A stretch of DNA of 64,000 bases from Oncomelania hupensis (Eukaryota; Mollusca; Gastropoda; Littorinimorpha; Pomatiopsidae), in NCBI GenBank assembly GCA_036898135.1, contig CM072514.1:80047454-80111453 (forward strand). Reading direction: 5' to 3'. Under the pieces are notes generated by a model, which was given only the letters and a program-made list of their open reading frames with translations, was not told where the DNA came from and searched no databases. How positions within the stretch are numbered: position 1 is the first letter of the stretch; each line of letters opens with the position of its first letter. Of this stretch, positions 47,060 to 60,514 are shown one piece after another. Position numbers and translations under genes: made by a program.

Positions 47060-47065
47060 ATTATA

Positions 47066-48195
47066 GTTCTTAATTTGAATTTAGTCTAGATTTAATTGTT
47101 CATAACTGCTTTAATTTTTAGTTTTATTGACGACGAATCTTATGATCTAAAACATTACTTAATTTAATCAAATTAATGTCGGCCTTTCTTTCTCTACAAA
47201 TACTTGTCTCATTATTACTTCAACAATCAGCAGTCATCTTCTCACATTATTCTTTTTTTAAATCAAATCTAAAATGTTTCACCACAAATGAAACACCATT
47301 TCAAACTATAGGATATAGTGCATAAAAATACAAACTGGTTTCTTTCATTGAATTAGTACTAAATAGTGTAAAAATATATATATATTTTTTAAAAGTAAAA
47401 ATGAAGTATTCAGTCATGATGAAGACATTATTCACAATTCCTTTTAATCAGTATGCACCTAAAAAAATAATACAGAAGAAAAATCTCTGAAGCAATGAAA
47501 TGTAGGAAGTGTGCACGATATTCTAATACACATCAGCTCAGCAGTTCAAAATCACACAAACAAAATATGTATTGCAACCAATCTATAACTGGAAAAGTAA
47601 ATAACCGAGTTATCCTTGCATAACAACATTCACATACACAATGACTATGTCAACCAATATCGCTCACTTTGGAAAAATAGCCAGATTTGTTTTTCACCAT
47701 TTTTTTTTTTAATCTTACTTTTTTTGTTTCACAAAAAGAAATGCTACAAACTATATATAGTATTGTTTTAAGCGGGGATGAAACACATTCAAAAGCATTT
47801 GTTGAAGTTTCAAAACATCATCCAATCAGTCAATGGACTTAAAATCAGTCAGAAATACAATTTACCAACAGTCAGTACAACGCTACAAATCACTCATCAC
47901 GATTATCAATTAATCCTAATGAGTGGCAAAACAATATTTTTAAACAAAACTGTAGAAGACATTTCACTAAATTTACAATAAATAGTGAATTATGAAAGCT
48001 TAACCTTCCTTTTACAGCGCTACATTCATAAGCTAGTATCAAAACAACTCAAACTATAAACAGTACCATTATCACGTTCATGTAATTTTGAGACATATGT
48101 GCTATAATATCAATTGGATTTTCAACTGCACATACGATATCCATCATGCAGTAATTATGGAACCCATGTAAATTTACAGCAGGAGGATAGTTAGT
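47066..48195. other. AT-rich stretch, no supported gene
   Basis: No repeat family or exon is recognised. Confidence 0.45.
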
Positions 48196-48655
48196 TTAGT
48201 TAGTTAGTCATTGTTTATAGGGCCCAACGGACTGCAATGAGCCAAATCAGGGCCACAACTTGGATGAAAGAGGGCTCACCCCTGATCAGTATAAAACATC
48301 GGCTGAAACAACCCTAATGGTAACACTGAAGGCACTCCACCAGCCGGTCACTTTACAATAAAGGCATCCCATGCAGGGGGCACCGAGGCTAAGCTTGAAC
48401 CCCCATTTATAAAAACAAAAAAGAATATAAACATCATTATAAAATATTAACAAAAAAACATACCTAGTAAATGCCTACAATGCTAAATAATAATATCATA
48501 GAAAGCCCTAGTGACCATTTGGCAGAAAGCTTCCAATATTCCCAAGCAGACCCAACAAATCTCATACACAAATGAGGAATTTTGGAAGAGTTTTCAAGAA
48601 AAAAAAGGTAGGTGACTGGTCTAGCGAAGAAGATAGCAGATAGTAGATTGACAGA
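48196..48655 (-). mobile_element. 704-bp family, reverse, 5'-truncated
   Basis: Begins with (TTAG)n then GGCCCAACGGACTGCAATGA, the complement of the 3' end, and ends near GATAGTAGATTGACAGAAC. Confidence 0.85.
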
Positions 48656-51000
48656 ACAGTTTAAGAACGAGAAAGAGCAAATAAGAATGACATAAACAAA
48701 GCAAGCATGAGTTGTATTGTAAAACAACATAAACAAACAAGCATGAATTGTATTGTAAAATAAACAACATAAACAAACAAGCATGAATTGTATTGTAAAC
48801 TAAACAAACGAAAATAATAACAAATTAAAAAAATAATAATAAACACATTTGATAACACATAAATAAAACACAAAATAAATGCAACATAAATACAATACTA
48901 AAATAAGTAAAACTAAGATTACAGGGCGAGTACATCACAGGATTTATGTGCATAAATTATACATGTTTAACATACATACCCCTCAACAAATGTATTATAA
49001 AGCACTACACAAGAATTAACTGTGCATATCCAAATGGGGGATCTCCAAGAAAGTGAGGCCTCTTTAGGGTTTGATGTACCTTGCTGAGCCTGTCATTTTG
49101 CTTGTAATACAAATGATATGTACCCTAACAGGGCCTCACTTCACTGATGACCTGGGCATGTGGATGCATACCCTAACATGAGAATTGCAATAATGAATAC
49201 TTAAAACACAAGCAATGTTGAGCTACAGACAAAAATGAAACATGGTATTTAGGAACACAGAATGTTCATCAAATTTTTTTACTAGCCCCAAAACAAGTCT
49301 TCTGTTAGTCAAAAGTTATTTGAGACATAAATTGACACATTTAGCATGCAGATATTAAACTCATAACACCACCCCCCCCACCCCCCCCCACCCCCCCCAC
49401 CCCCACCCCCCACCCCCCAAAAAAAAAATGTGTATAAAAAAAATCAGTTTTTTCAATTCATACAAAATTATTCTTACATTGCAAAAATAAACTTAGAATG
49501 AGACCTATACATTTTAGCAAACATTTTTAGGAGAAAATGAAACAGTCAAAATCAGGGGGAGAAATTTTAAAAAAAAAACGTTTTGCATGAAACACATCTT
49601 TTTCACAATAAAACCCAGTTCTTACGATCAAACCATGAATACAGAACTAAGAAAACATAAAATGATGCGAAGCAATACATTTTCATTGCACTAAAGACAG
49701 GTACACATTAAACATACCAAAGCGCCATTTATACTGGGCTAATAACCACATGCACTCAACATCAATCATTTCTGTCAAAACTCTGAACCACAATGTCTCA
49801 TAAATTGGCACTAAATATCTGATAAATGCACAAGTCCAGGGAAATGTCATAAACATCCAAACTGCGCAACTTCACCAAGATCACTTTCTATTCATGAAAT
49901 CACATCACAATTTCGATTCAACGATGAAGACAGTTCGTTCAGATATCACAAAATATTCTTAACAGCCAAGTATTGATCAACATATTGCTGGCTGTAAATA
50001 CTACTGCAGTAATTGACAACATAATGATGAATGCGTTAACAGCAATGTTAGTTCCAGCCAACAGTGTCCATTTTAATTGCGGTATGCGGTCAGCTCCCAA
50101 TGCCATTACCTACGCTTTCGAGACGTCATGACAAATCAATGACAACACTTTGTATCTAGCAGTGCCTATCAGATGGAATACATTTTTTAAAACGTAGTTT
50201 TCCAAGTACAATGCAATGTGTAAACCCATGTTCACCGGTTCATGGACTGTAATCCAAAACTTGTCATTGAAAGTTTAGAACAGAGGTCATCCCTGACAGG
50301 TCCTCTGCAAAAGCCAACAAGACCCCATCCTCAATGGCCGATAGCCATACCTGGGTCATTTAAACCTAGGGGGTGTTGTTCTTTTTTTTATATATAAATA
50401 AAAATGACTGCCAGAAACTGAAACACGTCTAGACATGTTGGTCAACTACATAATACAAATATGAGTTGTTTGGGCAGTTGCGATCGTATACTGTAGACTG
50501 AAACTACTGAGGTAAAACAACACTATCCGCAGTTGGGGATGACTACCCAATCTGTTGAGACCATCAAAATGACAACACCTAGAGACTTGGGTTATTTTTC
50601 TCTCTTAAACTGAGCCACCTGTCTCAACCAGATCATTTGAAATATTGAACAACTAACCCCAAACCAGAGTTTCTAATGCACAATTGGATCCACATCAACC
50701 ATCTCGTTCTATAGTTTAACAATTATCTCTTTGCTCCTGTCCAGCCCCAAAAGCAGGGTTTGTGACGCACGATACCATTCATCAATGCTTATAAAATGTC
50801 TCTCAAAAGGACAAATGAGCAGGTTCTACATTAAAACAAATCGGATCCAATTCTATTCAACGGCGTAAGTAGTTGCTTCAATGAACACTTTCTAAAAAAT
50901 TCTAATCAACAACTATTACCCATGTTACAAAGAGTCAGTGCACAACAACTAAAGTCATTTTACAATCATTTCAGAAAACTGTAATAATCTAACAATGAAT
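48656..51000. other. AT-rich stretch up to the assembly gap, no supported gene
   Basis: Includes a 41-bp tandem repeat (CAAGCATGAATTGTATTGTA, about three units, 48700-48800) and a C-rich tract at 49371-49421. Low repeat content and AT richness could reflect the 3' UTR of a convergent gene, but no coding end is visible. Confidence 0.4.
49371..49421 (-). repeat. C-rich tract (G-quadruplex potential on minus strand)
   Basis: Six or more runs of at least five C separated by single A bases. Confidence 0.85.
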
Positions 51001-51500
51001 NNNNNNNNNNNNNNNNNNNNNNNNNNNNNNNNNNNNNNNNNNNNNNNNNNNNNNNNNNNNNNNNNNNNNNNNNNNNNNNNNNNNNNNNNNNNNNNNNNNN
51101 NNNNNNNNNNNNNNNNNNNNNNNNNNNNNNNNNNNNNNNNNNNNNNNNNNNNNNNNNNNNNNNNNNNNNNNNNNNNNNNNNNNNNNNNNNNNNNNNNNNN
51201 NNNNNNNNNNNNNNNNNNNNNNNNNNNNNNNNNNNNNNNNNNNNNNNNNNNNNNNNNNNNNNNNNNNNNNNNNNNNNNNNNNNNNNNNNNNNNNNNNNNN
51301 NNNNNNNNNNNNNNNNNNNNNNNNNNNNNNNNNNNNNNNNNNNNNNNNNNNNNNNNNNNNNNNNNNNNNNNNNNNNNNNNNNNNNNNNNNNNNNNNNNNN
51401 NNNNNNNNNNNNNNNNNNNNNNNNNNNNNNNNNNNNNNNNNNNNNNNNNNNNNNNNNNNNNNNNNNNNNNNNNNNNNNNNNNNNNNNNNNNNNNNNNNNN
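51001..51500. other. Assembly gap (500 N)
   Basis: A run of exactly 500 undetermined bases, a usual placeholder for a gap of unknown length. Sequence resumes at 51501 in the middle of a stretch already seen at 20692. Confidence 0.99.
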
Positions 51501-51668
51501 TATTAAGCCAAGCGTGCAATCGGGGTATGAAGGAGCTATAGTGGACGAGCCTAAGACATAGCGTGAAGTTTAGAACAAAGCAAGACACCCGCTGTCAGAG
51601 GAGAGTCATAAGTCCCGAGACTGCATGAACCAGTCATAATGGTCTCCCAGAAGAAGAAGAACAAGAAG

Positions 51669-52400
51669 AAGAATCTTTGGTAGATGTCTGAAGAAATATA
51701 TCAAGGAACAAAGCAATTCCAACGTAACACCCTTGGTAACACTAACAAAGATCAGTCGGTTGATCCCGAGTGTCTACTGGAAATGGAAGAGGAAGTAGAA
51801 GAATTACCAAGAAGAAGAAGATTACCACAATGGAACATTTAACAGCTAATTTTGATATTGATTATACATACAGATAAATGAATGTACTATAATAATGTGA
51901 AGTACAAGAACATATTATATACCAATTATCTTAATCATTTGAAAGTATGTGCTGATGGTGGTGTTATTGAATCATCGGCAAGTGGTTCAGGAATTATAAG
52001 ACCAGAATTGAATATTCAGCATTCTTATTATCTTGGACGCGATTGTCAATATTTACAGGTGAATTATATTCTACTCTTATGGCTTTGGACTACATTGTTA
52101 ACATTTCTCTTGATATATTTAATGTTTCAATGTGTGTAGATTCTAAAGCAGTGCTCTATTCTTTTAAGCAATTGAAACATCAGAAAAGGAACTGATCTGA
52201 TATTTGATATAAAATATCTCATACATTGTATAGGAACTAGAGGTATTGGAATTGATTTTTGTGGGGTTCCTTCCCATTAAGGTATAAATAGCAATGAAGT
52301 ATCGGACAAATTAGCCAAAAAAAAGGGGGGGCTACAAAGAGCGAATATTCAGTATAAACTATACTATCATTTAAAATTGGCTCAATTTTGAATACTATTC
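51669..52400 (+). mobile_element. Non-LTR retrotransposon remnant with RNase H domain, copy 2
   Basis: Same broken frames as 20860-21590 with a few base changes. It lies within the second copy of the duplicated block. Confidence 0.75.
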
Positions 52401-52679
52401 GCTATTGGAAAGAAACGTACATTTAAAAAAAAAAATTAAAAAAGTATGTATTGTTAATTGCTGAAGAACTTTAGCAAGAGTAATTTATAAACTACGGTTA
52501 AATTCGTGGAACACAAAGTCAACTACATTTGCTCAGAAAAGATTCCAGTTCATAGCACACTTTTCGATTGTACAATTTTAACAGCAACGTACACAGATAA
52601 AGGAGTTATTATATCAGGAGATGTCTTGCCGTGTATGCACACAATCATCGTGTTGATTATTATGGCACTTTTTTTTTTA

Positions 52680-52936
52680 ACCAAGGTGCATGCTGGGTGT
52701 GTTCTTGTTACCGGCACTCACCCGTCTAGGACATGAGCGTCAGGATCTTTAAAGTCCGTTCAGATGGAATGTATGCGACACAGACTAGACCTCGGTTTAT
52801 ACTCTCATCCGAAGGAGTAGGAAACGGGAGTAAAGTGTCTTTCCCAAGGACACAACACAATGCTCCGGCCTGGGCTCGAACCCGGGACCTTCAGATCCAC
52901 AAGCCAACGCTCTACCATTCGGCCACCGTGACTTTA
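52680..52936 (-). mobile_element. tRNA-derived SINE (family G), copy 2
   Basis: Counterpart of 22184-22440 in the second block. Confidence 0.8.
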
Positions 52937-53109
52937 AAAACATTTTGTATAGTCCTTTTATAGTTGACATTGTAAATATTATTAGGAAAAGCGAGTTGTA
53001 CAAATTGTTATGATTTTTATTACTTTTTATAAAATTATTGTATTTATTTGTTTACGTTTCTAGTTGTTTGATATCACTTTGTAGTCAACAGACGTAACAT
53101 TAAAGAATT

Positions 53110-53282
53110 GAATTGAAAAGAAGAAAAAGAAAGAAGGAGGAGAAAGAAGAAGGTGAATGATTGAGAAAAAGAGGAAGACCGAAGCGAAGAAAGAGGAGGA
53201 AACTGAAGAAGGTGGAAAGGAAGGAGGAAGAAGATTTAAAGTTGAGAGAGAGAGAAGGGGGTGAGGGGGGGAGGGGGGAGGG
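53110..53282 (+). repeat. Polypurine tract (GA-rich), copy 2
   Basis: Counterpart of 22615-22792. Confidence 0.9.
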
Positions 53283-53796
53283 TGCCACCTTTCAGCGGCA
53301 TATATCAAAGAAGAGACGCCAAAAGTCAAAGCTTAGAGGTCAGTTTAAGTCACGATTGCCCTTTGCTTACATGATCTTTTTTTTTCAAGCGAGAACAACA
53401 CCCCTTACCAGTAACAACACCCATTACTAGTAACAACACCCCTTTCTAGAGGTGTATAGCCTACTTAGAAGTAAGCCATTTTAAGTCGTGGGACTGACAT
53501 AAGCTTACATATTGTAGATTTCCCGTCAAATTGACAGTTATCCTTGTACCTTGAAGGTACGTAGTGGCCGCCTTTCTTTGGAAACACCGAGTTCTAATTG
53601 TTCCTGTTCTACGTGATCGTGCAATGTGATCGGTAACGTTGAATGATGGCATATTGTACTTTAGTCTACTAGTACTTACACAGCATTACGCCACAAAGCA
53701 GAAGTCCCAGTCCAGACAAGAGATACATAATTAGTTAGCATGAGCTATAATAAGTGTTACACGGTGCTGCTTTCCTATGCCGAAGGTCCCGTGTTC

Positions 53797-53797
53797 A

Positions 53798-53864
<67 letters not shown>
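53797..53864. repeat. (AAT)n microsatellite, copy 2
   Basis: Counterpart of 23306-23373. Confidence 0.95.
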
Positions 53865-54100
53865 GATTTTTATATAGCGCGGTACTCCAGCCTACGACCA
53901 GACTCGCCGCGCTTTACATAGTCATTACATAAAATTACATGCACTCGATCAAACATCCCCTGCATGGACCGAACTTGGTGACTTATAGGTACCAGACTGT
54001 TCAGGACACAGAGTTTTCTCCGAGTACTCTACCAGTTCCCTCCCTCTGTTCAGTAGTGGCAATGGGTGTATGCAGGCAATCTAAATAAAACACCCACGCA
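53865..54100 (+). mobile_element. SINE-like repeat with TATAGCGC tail, copy 2
   Basis: Counterpart of 23374-23610. Confidence 0.65.
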
Positions 54101-54535
54101 CACCCACATACTTGCAATATATCACAACTGGGTTTATTTAAGAATGTAGGAATCGGAAAGTGATTTTTTGACGGAAAGAACGCAAACTTCTTCTAAAAAT
54201 ATAAGAATCTAATGCAAAATTGGCTCTTTCCGTCTAAAAAGTTGACCGAGTTCGTCTCCTATGGGCGACGAAATAGGTCGAATTGTCTTCAAAATTTCTC
54301 CGATAATTGACTGTATTTTCTCCGTCCCGGATAGAGCACTCCTGTGTACTTAAAACACTCTCATGCACTACAACTGCACTCCCATGCACTAAAAGAGCAC
54401 TCCCGCGCACTTAGAAAAAAGTGGGGTCCTGTAAAAAAAAGTGGGTTCCAAGCAAATAAACCCATTTGTTAGTAAGAAAGACAAGGTCTGCTACCCATTT
54501 GTGCGCTTTTGTGGGTACCTACGCACGCACACTCA

Positions 54536-55222
54536 CACACATACACACACTGATTTTTCTCCCGCCATCTAAAATAGCGATCCCTTCAGATCGCCGCGCT
54601 GTGAGTTTGAGGTAGGCAAAGAGTTTGTGTAGAACATAAATGATATAGATGATGTAGTCGATCATTCGCATTAAACCGTTTTTGTTTTTTATTAAAAATC
54701 TTGTCAACATGTTAACCCACGGAAGATGTTTTCTCCAAAGTCCAGGTTTTATCCACTTTCAGCAAGCCGTTGTACTTACCTCACAGCCTTTTCTAGGTAC
54801 CTCGCTGAATTAAAAGACGGAGTTCCCAAGTTCAATTTGATTTTGAGAGATTCAAAAACATTTTTTTTAAAAGACAAAAGAAAGAAAGAAAGAGATTTCT
54901 CTTATATAGCGCACTTACAAGCTCAGAGAGCTTCTCAAGGCGCTGGCCCGTAATATCCAGCAGTCACAAAACAGTTTGCTGAAGCCAGGATTCGAACCCA
55001 CGTCGCCCAAGACGCACTCACGCAAGTCGTGCGCTCTGACCACTGAGCTATCCCTGCCGCCAAAGACAACGAGATGGATGGACAAATCAGAGTGCATAAC
55101 CGTAGTTAAAAATTCGGGACATCGTTATAAAGAACAGTCATTATTATACTTCTCTATTGACCTCGGTATGACCTAACTGACACAGATTTCAAACACTACA
55201 CTACTTGTTCAAACCAAGTACG
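54536..55222. repeat. Segment of about 680 bp present only in copy 2
   Basis: Copy 1 passes directly from CACGCACACTCAC to GCTATACTGTACT near 24043. Copy 2 has a CA run, a SINE-E-like piece (54555-54615), unique DNA and a tRNA-SINE (54880-55068) in between. No target duplication surrounds it, so it may be a deletion in copy 1. Confidence 0.8.
54880..55068 (-). mobile_element. tRNA-derived SINE with TATAGCGC tail
   Basis: Reverse-strand head GGGATAGCTCAGTGGTCAGA with B box GGTTCGAATCC; the tail contains AGTGCGCTATATAAGAGAAA. Related to 1372-1566. Present only in copy 2. Confidence 0.8.
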
Positions 55223-55272
55223 CTATACTGTACTAATGGACAGTCGTAAAAAGAAAAATCCAGTCTGACCTA

Positions 55273-55338
<66 letters not shown>

Positions 55339-55339
55339 G
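55273..55339. repeat. (ATT)n microsatellite, copy 2
   Basis: Counterpart of 24103-24169. Confidence 0.95.
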
Positions 55340-55346
55340 TTTCTAA

Positions 55347-55628
55347 GGTAAAGGTAAAGATAGTCCCATAGGGAGCGTGATGTTGGAGATCACACTTAGG
55401 CTACCTTTGGCCAGCGTAATGAGGATGATGCCCATCTCTCTCCCTCGCTGCTTTACCTTTCCCACCCTTAAGAGAGTAGGTACTCGGTCACAGTTGAGTC
55501 AACTGGGGGCGTTGTTATTTGTCGCTTCGCGTTTTGCGGTCACCCATCCAAGTGCTAACCGCACTGGACGGTGCTTAACTTGCGACACAGTAGCGAGTGC
55601 TCCCTCCACTGCGCTATCCGACACCCCA
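55347..55628 (-). mobile_element. 5S-like SINE, reverse, copy 2
   Basis: Counterpart of 24177-24464 with the same target duplication (55337-55346 and 55629-55638) and a small internal deletion after TAGTCCCATAG. Confidence 0.9.
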
Positions 55629-56439
55629 ATGTTTCTAATCGTAGGCCAAATGCCGATTTGAACTTGAAAGGACAAACTGTGATAGTATATTGGACAGTCA
55701 TCAGTTTTAATTTGGCCTGCCATTAGACTGTAATAGAGAGGGTGTACTATCATATGACACTTCTTTAAAATAACCCATTTTGACCATACCCCCTCCATAG
55801 ATTCTATTAAAATTCACAGTGGGTGTTGCCCGACTGGAAAGGCTTACCAACAAATATCTCTTTGGAATGTATAGTTGTGTTTTACATGAATAAACTCCGT
55901 AGTTTTTATGTCCATCAATAGCTACCCCTAGCCATGCCAACCTTCTTGAGCTAAAAATAGAAATAGCATCTATCAAGCCCGTAGCAGGCAGAACTCGTAA
56001 AAAAAATTGCTCGGTAAAGCCAGTAAGAGACAGAACCCATTCAAAAACAAAAATTGCTCGGTAAAGTTTTTCGTGTTAGGTCGATAAAATGGACGGTAGA
56101 CCCTAACCTACCTCAGAAACAAAAAAAAAAAAAAAAAAAAAAAAAAGCAATCTTCAAACCGCGTGGTTTACTCAGAAATAGGGTCAATGGTTGCACAGCT
56201 ATAGTGTTGATGTACTGTTAAAACAGGGGAAATCGTTCCCTGTCACAACCGAAGTTGAACATGAAAACTTGAGCTGTTGATTTGGGCAATGAAAACCCAT
56301 TGTATTATGGTTGAACCAATTAATGTAATACCAAAGAGAATTTAGGATAAACCCGTTTTCGCAAAAAGTAAACAACAGCTTCAAATTAGGGCCTTTTAAA
56401 TTTAAAAAAAAATAAATAAAAAAAAATAATAATAATAAG

Positions 56440-56680
56440 ACTGGATGCTATATACGCGCCTTTCCCCAAATCAATCAGGCTCAAAACGCGGCGATCTGTA
56501 CCAACATTCACGCTCACCTGTCTCATCCGCCCTCACACACACACACACAACAAATACACATCCATCACTTAAACAGGTGGTGTAAAGGCAGGGAGATCGC
56601 GATTGGAAGAGGGAAAGAAAATCGAATTTTTTATTTTTAAAATGTTACATTGACTGCGTCCAGTACCATCTTTACAGTCA
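56440..56680 (-). mobile_element. SINE family F, reverse, copy 2
   Basis: Counterpart of 25237-25480. Confidence 0.7.
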
Positions 56681-57044
56681 TTGAATTTAAGTTTGCCTTA
56701 CGTTTGAATATTATTCATACGGATTGTATTACATATTTTTGGAATGACACATTCAGCACTAATGAAACACTGAACATTGGACTGGGGGTGGGGTGGTGGG
56801 GTGGGATGTGGAATATAGAGAAGAAATATGTAACATACAAAGATACCCTATTATTTTGCCCATGACAATAGGGAAACACTTACACTTTCGGAAATAACCA
56901 TTTTTTGAGCCACCGATTTCCCCTAGTTCAAACATGTCCTTGATAGAGTACAGAGTACTCAACACTTTGGAACGATTTCCTTTTATTTCAAAATTCATTG
57001 TTTTAATCACGTGCATTCAAGCAAAATAATATAGGTGTAGGCGG

Positions 57045-57362
57045 GTGGAGGTGGGTCGGTGGAGGAGGGGAGGGGGATGGCAGGAAGGAGGGAGGGAGAG
57101 TTTGAGTTGTTGCTTTTTCGCCTAAAAATAAAGGTGATTGAAGTGGGGGAAGTGGTGTGATTGCCGTAGGGGGTGAGGGGTGATTGAAGTAGTGGGTGGG
57201 GTGCGGTGATCGAAGTGGGGGAAGAGGTGATTGAAGTAGGAGGTGGGAAGGGGTGATTGAAGTAGGGGGTAGGGAGTGATTGAAGTAGGGGTGGGGGTGA
57301 TTGAAGTGGGGGAAGGGGGGTGATTGAAGTAGGGCTGGGGGTGAGGGGTGAGTTAAGGGAAA
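57045..57362 (+). repeat. G-rich minisatellite, copy 2
   Basis: Counterpart of 25845-26165 with almost the same unit order. Confidence 0.9.
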
Positions 57363-57459
57363 TCACAAAATACTACCACTACGTGCAATGCAAGGCATTA
57401 TTTTGAATAATTTAACATGCCATAAAAATGACGTCGCCATCTTCATTATTATCATTCTC

Positions 57460-57472
57460 ATCATCATTCATC

Positions 57473-57540
<68 letters not shown>

Positions 57541-57568
57541 CAGTATTAAGAGGACCATTCTATTCATC

Positions 57569-57640
<72 letters not shown>

Positions 57641-57641
57641 G
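57460..57641. repeat. (ATC)n and (AAT)n compound microsatellites, copy 2
   Basis: Counterpart of 26263-26440; the ATC array is shorter and the AAT array longer. Confidence 0.95.
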
Positions 57642-57649
57642 GATGCTGC

Positions 57650-57915
57650 CACACGGTTTCTCTTCAATGGAACTCAAAGCGCGGCGATCTGAAGATATCG
57701 CTATTACAGACGGCGGAAGAGAAATCCTTTTTTTTTTTTTGAAATGTAGATCGAAGGGGCGAATTATTGAGTGTAGGAAGGAACCGGAGTACCAGGAAAA
57801 AACCCTCGGTGTCCTGAAAAGTCTCGAACCTAAATCACGTAAGGTCGTCCCGTGCGGGGAACAAACCTTCCTCCCAGGAGAACAGCGCCCTATCCACTGT
57901 GCTATCAGGCCACCT
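57650..57915 (-). mobile_element. SINE family E, copy 2
   Basis: Counterpart of 26450-26705 with a more complete B-box region (GGGGAACAAACCTTCC). Confidence 0.7.
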
Positions 57916-58570
57916 TTTCTTTCAGCTGTCCCAATGAAAACACTGACCGTAAGCCTGTTAACAAACACACAAACAAACGAAGCACTGTTTGAGAGTTAGA
58001 CACGAGCAATTGCCCCTTATAAGGGCATGTGACTCCAGCATCTATTTGTAGGTTAAGAGCACAGACTCCTCGACTCCTTGTTAACACAGTCGCTTCCTGC
58101 TCCTAATGTATTTTTTTTTATTAATTGAACTGCGTTGGCACTTCCGCCGGAACTGATACGATCGATTTGCCTTATATGGCAAGACAAAAGCTCAATAGCC
58201 ACTAGTTACGTACAGCGAGGTCTTCTCCCCTTTCACTTGAGAGAAGCTTGAGGGAGCCTTGTCTAGTCTCAACTAAGCTGTAGGCCACATTTGCTGCAGT
58301 GGACATACATACAATAAGGCGTTTACAGGAGTAAATAAGGAAGACACTATACAACCATTCATTAGCTGCAATCAGTTTCCATTTATCAATGGGGTGTGCA
58401 AGTTGGAGAGACAGAGCCCAGTTAATCTACGCTGTCCTGTGTAAAACTGTTAATATATTGTACATAATTTATCGTTCGTTATTTGAAGCATTTGGCGGCT
58501 GTTCTGTTTTTATTTTCTCTGCAAGCGCATTGAGCATGCTATTATAGAAAATCGGAGCTCTACAAGACTA

Positions 58571-58998
58571 CCTATCATATCCTATCCCGTAACTCGGAGG
58601 TCGTAGGGGCACTACAGATGATCGTTTAACCAGCGCACTCCATCTTTCCCTGTCCTCAGCAACCCTCATGGCCTCGCTCAGTGTCAAACCAGTCCATTCT
58701 CGAATGTTGTCCTCCCACCTCTTTACCATGGGAGTTTACGTTTCTTCACCACTGTGAGCAGGTCATCATGTTGTCCAATGGTTTGTGTGATGGTCTATCG
58801 GACTTCGTCGTTGGTGATGTGCTGTGTATAGTAAATGCCCAGAAGTCTTCTGTAGCACCTCATCTTCATGCTTTATATTCTTCGTTTTAGATCTGCTGTG
58901 AGGGTCCATGTTTCGCAAGCGTATAGGAAGATGGAGATGACAAGGGAGCGCAGCAGTCTTTCCTTAGAATGTAGACTGTTGGTCCTGTCTTTCCAAGA
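58571..58998 (-). mobile_element. LINE 3' end, truncated, reverse, copy 2
   Basis: Counterpart of 27364-27788, followed by a longer G/GA tract (59021-59092). Confidence 0.85.
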
Positions 58999-59629
58999 CT
59001 ACATCATTATCATAATCAAGGGGGGGGGGAGAGAGAGAGAGAGAGAGGGGGAGGGGGAGGGGAAGGGATGGGAGGGGAGGGAGGGAGAGGGTGTCTCATC
59101 ACCCTTTATGGTCGAACCCTTTCTTGATGCAATCCACAAATAAAGTAACTACTCTTGGGTTACTACAACTACCGAGATAGATTTATTTTGTATTACTCTT
59201 ATTACTTCCTCTCATACATTCGAGTTAACGATAATTGGTAATAATATCAGACTCTTCTTTTTTAACCGGGAAAGTTAAAGCAAAGTTAGAGTAGTGGAGC
59301 ACACCACCCTCACAAAACTGGCCCAGAGAGAAAAGCAGGTCTCTGCATATCTCCCCCAAACATTGAAATGTTATGGGGAGAACCTGTGCATGTTTTTAAT
59401 CGAATTTTACTTATTTTTGACGTACCTATACTACTGAACTCTTTCGTAGGATTATGGCACACCTTCATCGGTGCAAGTTTGGTACGCGCTAGATAGTATA
59501 GTATAGAGATCGTGGCATCTTCGGCTGTCACCAAATTGCCTTTTTTTGTTGACGTGCAATAGAGAGCACACCCAAGTGTCGCCATGTGTAGGCATTCATG
59601 CATCCCCTCTGCCACAACCCAACCCCGCT

Positions 59630-60195
59630 TACTTCGTGGGTGTGCCGGGGGGTTTCTGTATAAATAGTATCCCTACGTTCTGGAAATTTAGTGCTTTAAA
59701 TTGCCACTGTCGCTGTCTTTTTCCTCTGTTCTTTCTCATTCCTACTTTCGTTTTATCAATCTACTATACTATATCTTCTTTACCTGCCTGTTTTCTTGAC
59801 AACTCTTTCAAAATTTTCATGTGTGTATGAGGTATGTTGGGTCAGCTTAGGATTATTGGACGCTTTCTGCCAAATGGTTACTAGGGCTTCCTGTGATATT
59901 ATTATTTAGCAATGTAGGCATTTTATATGTTTGTGTTGTGTTAATATTTTATAATGATGTTTATATTCTATTTAGTTTTTTGTAAACGGGGGTTCGATAA
60001 ATTGGAGTATAATCTCAGCGTCCCCTGCGTGGGATGCCTTTATTGTAAAGTGACTGGCTGGTGGAGTGCTTTCAATGTTACCACTGGGGTTGTTTCAGCA
60101 GATCTTTTATACGGATCAGTTGTCGTCCTGATTTTGTGGTCCTGATTCGGCTCTTTGCAGTCCGCTGGACCCTGTAAGCAATGAATAACTAACTA
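59630..60195 (+). mobile_element. 704-bp family, 5'-truncated, copy 2
   Basis: Counterpart of 29085-29670 with a deletion of about 25 bp near 60118. Confidence 0.85.
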
Positions 60196-60320
60196 ACTAT
60201 TTCATCCATTGGTTGCGTGCAAGATTGGCCTACCTCGATGAGCGGGGTGGGGTTAAGGCGAATCCTCACGCTGTCATTTGATCCTTTTGCGTGTTCATGT
60301 TGTTGTCATTCTTGTTTCAG

Positions 60321-60514
60321 AGCTGCACGTCATGGATCTCTCGGTCAGTGTCCAAGACTTGCAGGGCATACAGCAGTTTCTGCGCGTCCGGACACGAAGG
60401 AGCGCACCGCTCCACGCCTCTCTGGAGAACCTGCTGCAGAACGCCCTTTACTGGTACGACATCTCTGGACCCACCAGTGAGATCGACTGGAACACGCCCT
60501 CTGGGGAGCTACAG
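60321..60514 (+). CDS. Copy 2, exon 3
   Basis: Same 194 nt as 29795-29988, with no difference seen. The acceptor tract gains CAT relative to copy 1 (TTGTCATTCTTGTTTCAG). Confidence 0.8.

Noticed and set aside
50989..51588. Open frames spanning the N run
   Set aside because: They consist of undetermined bases.
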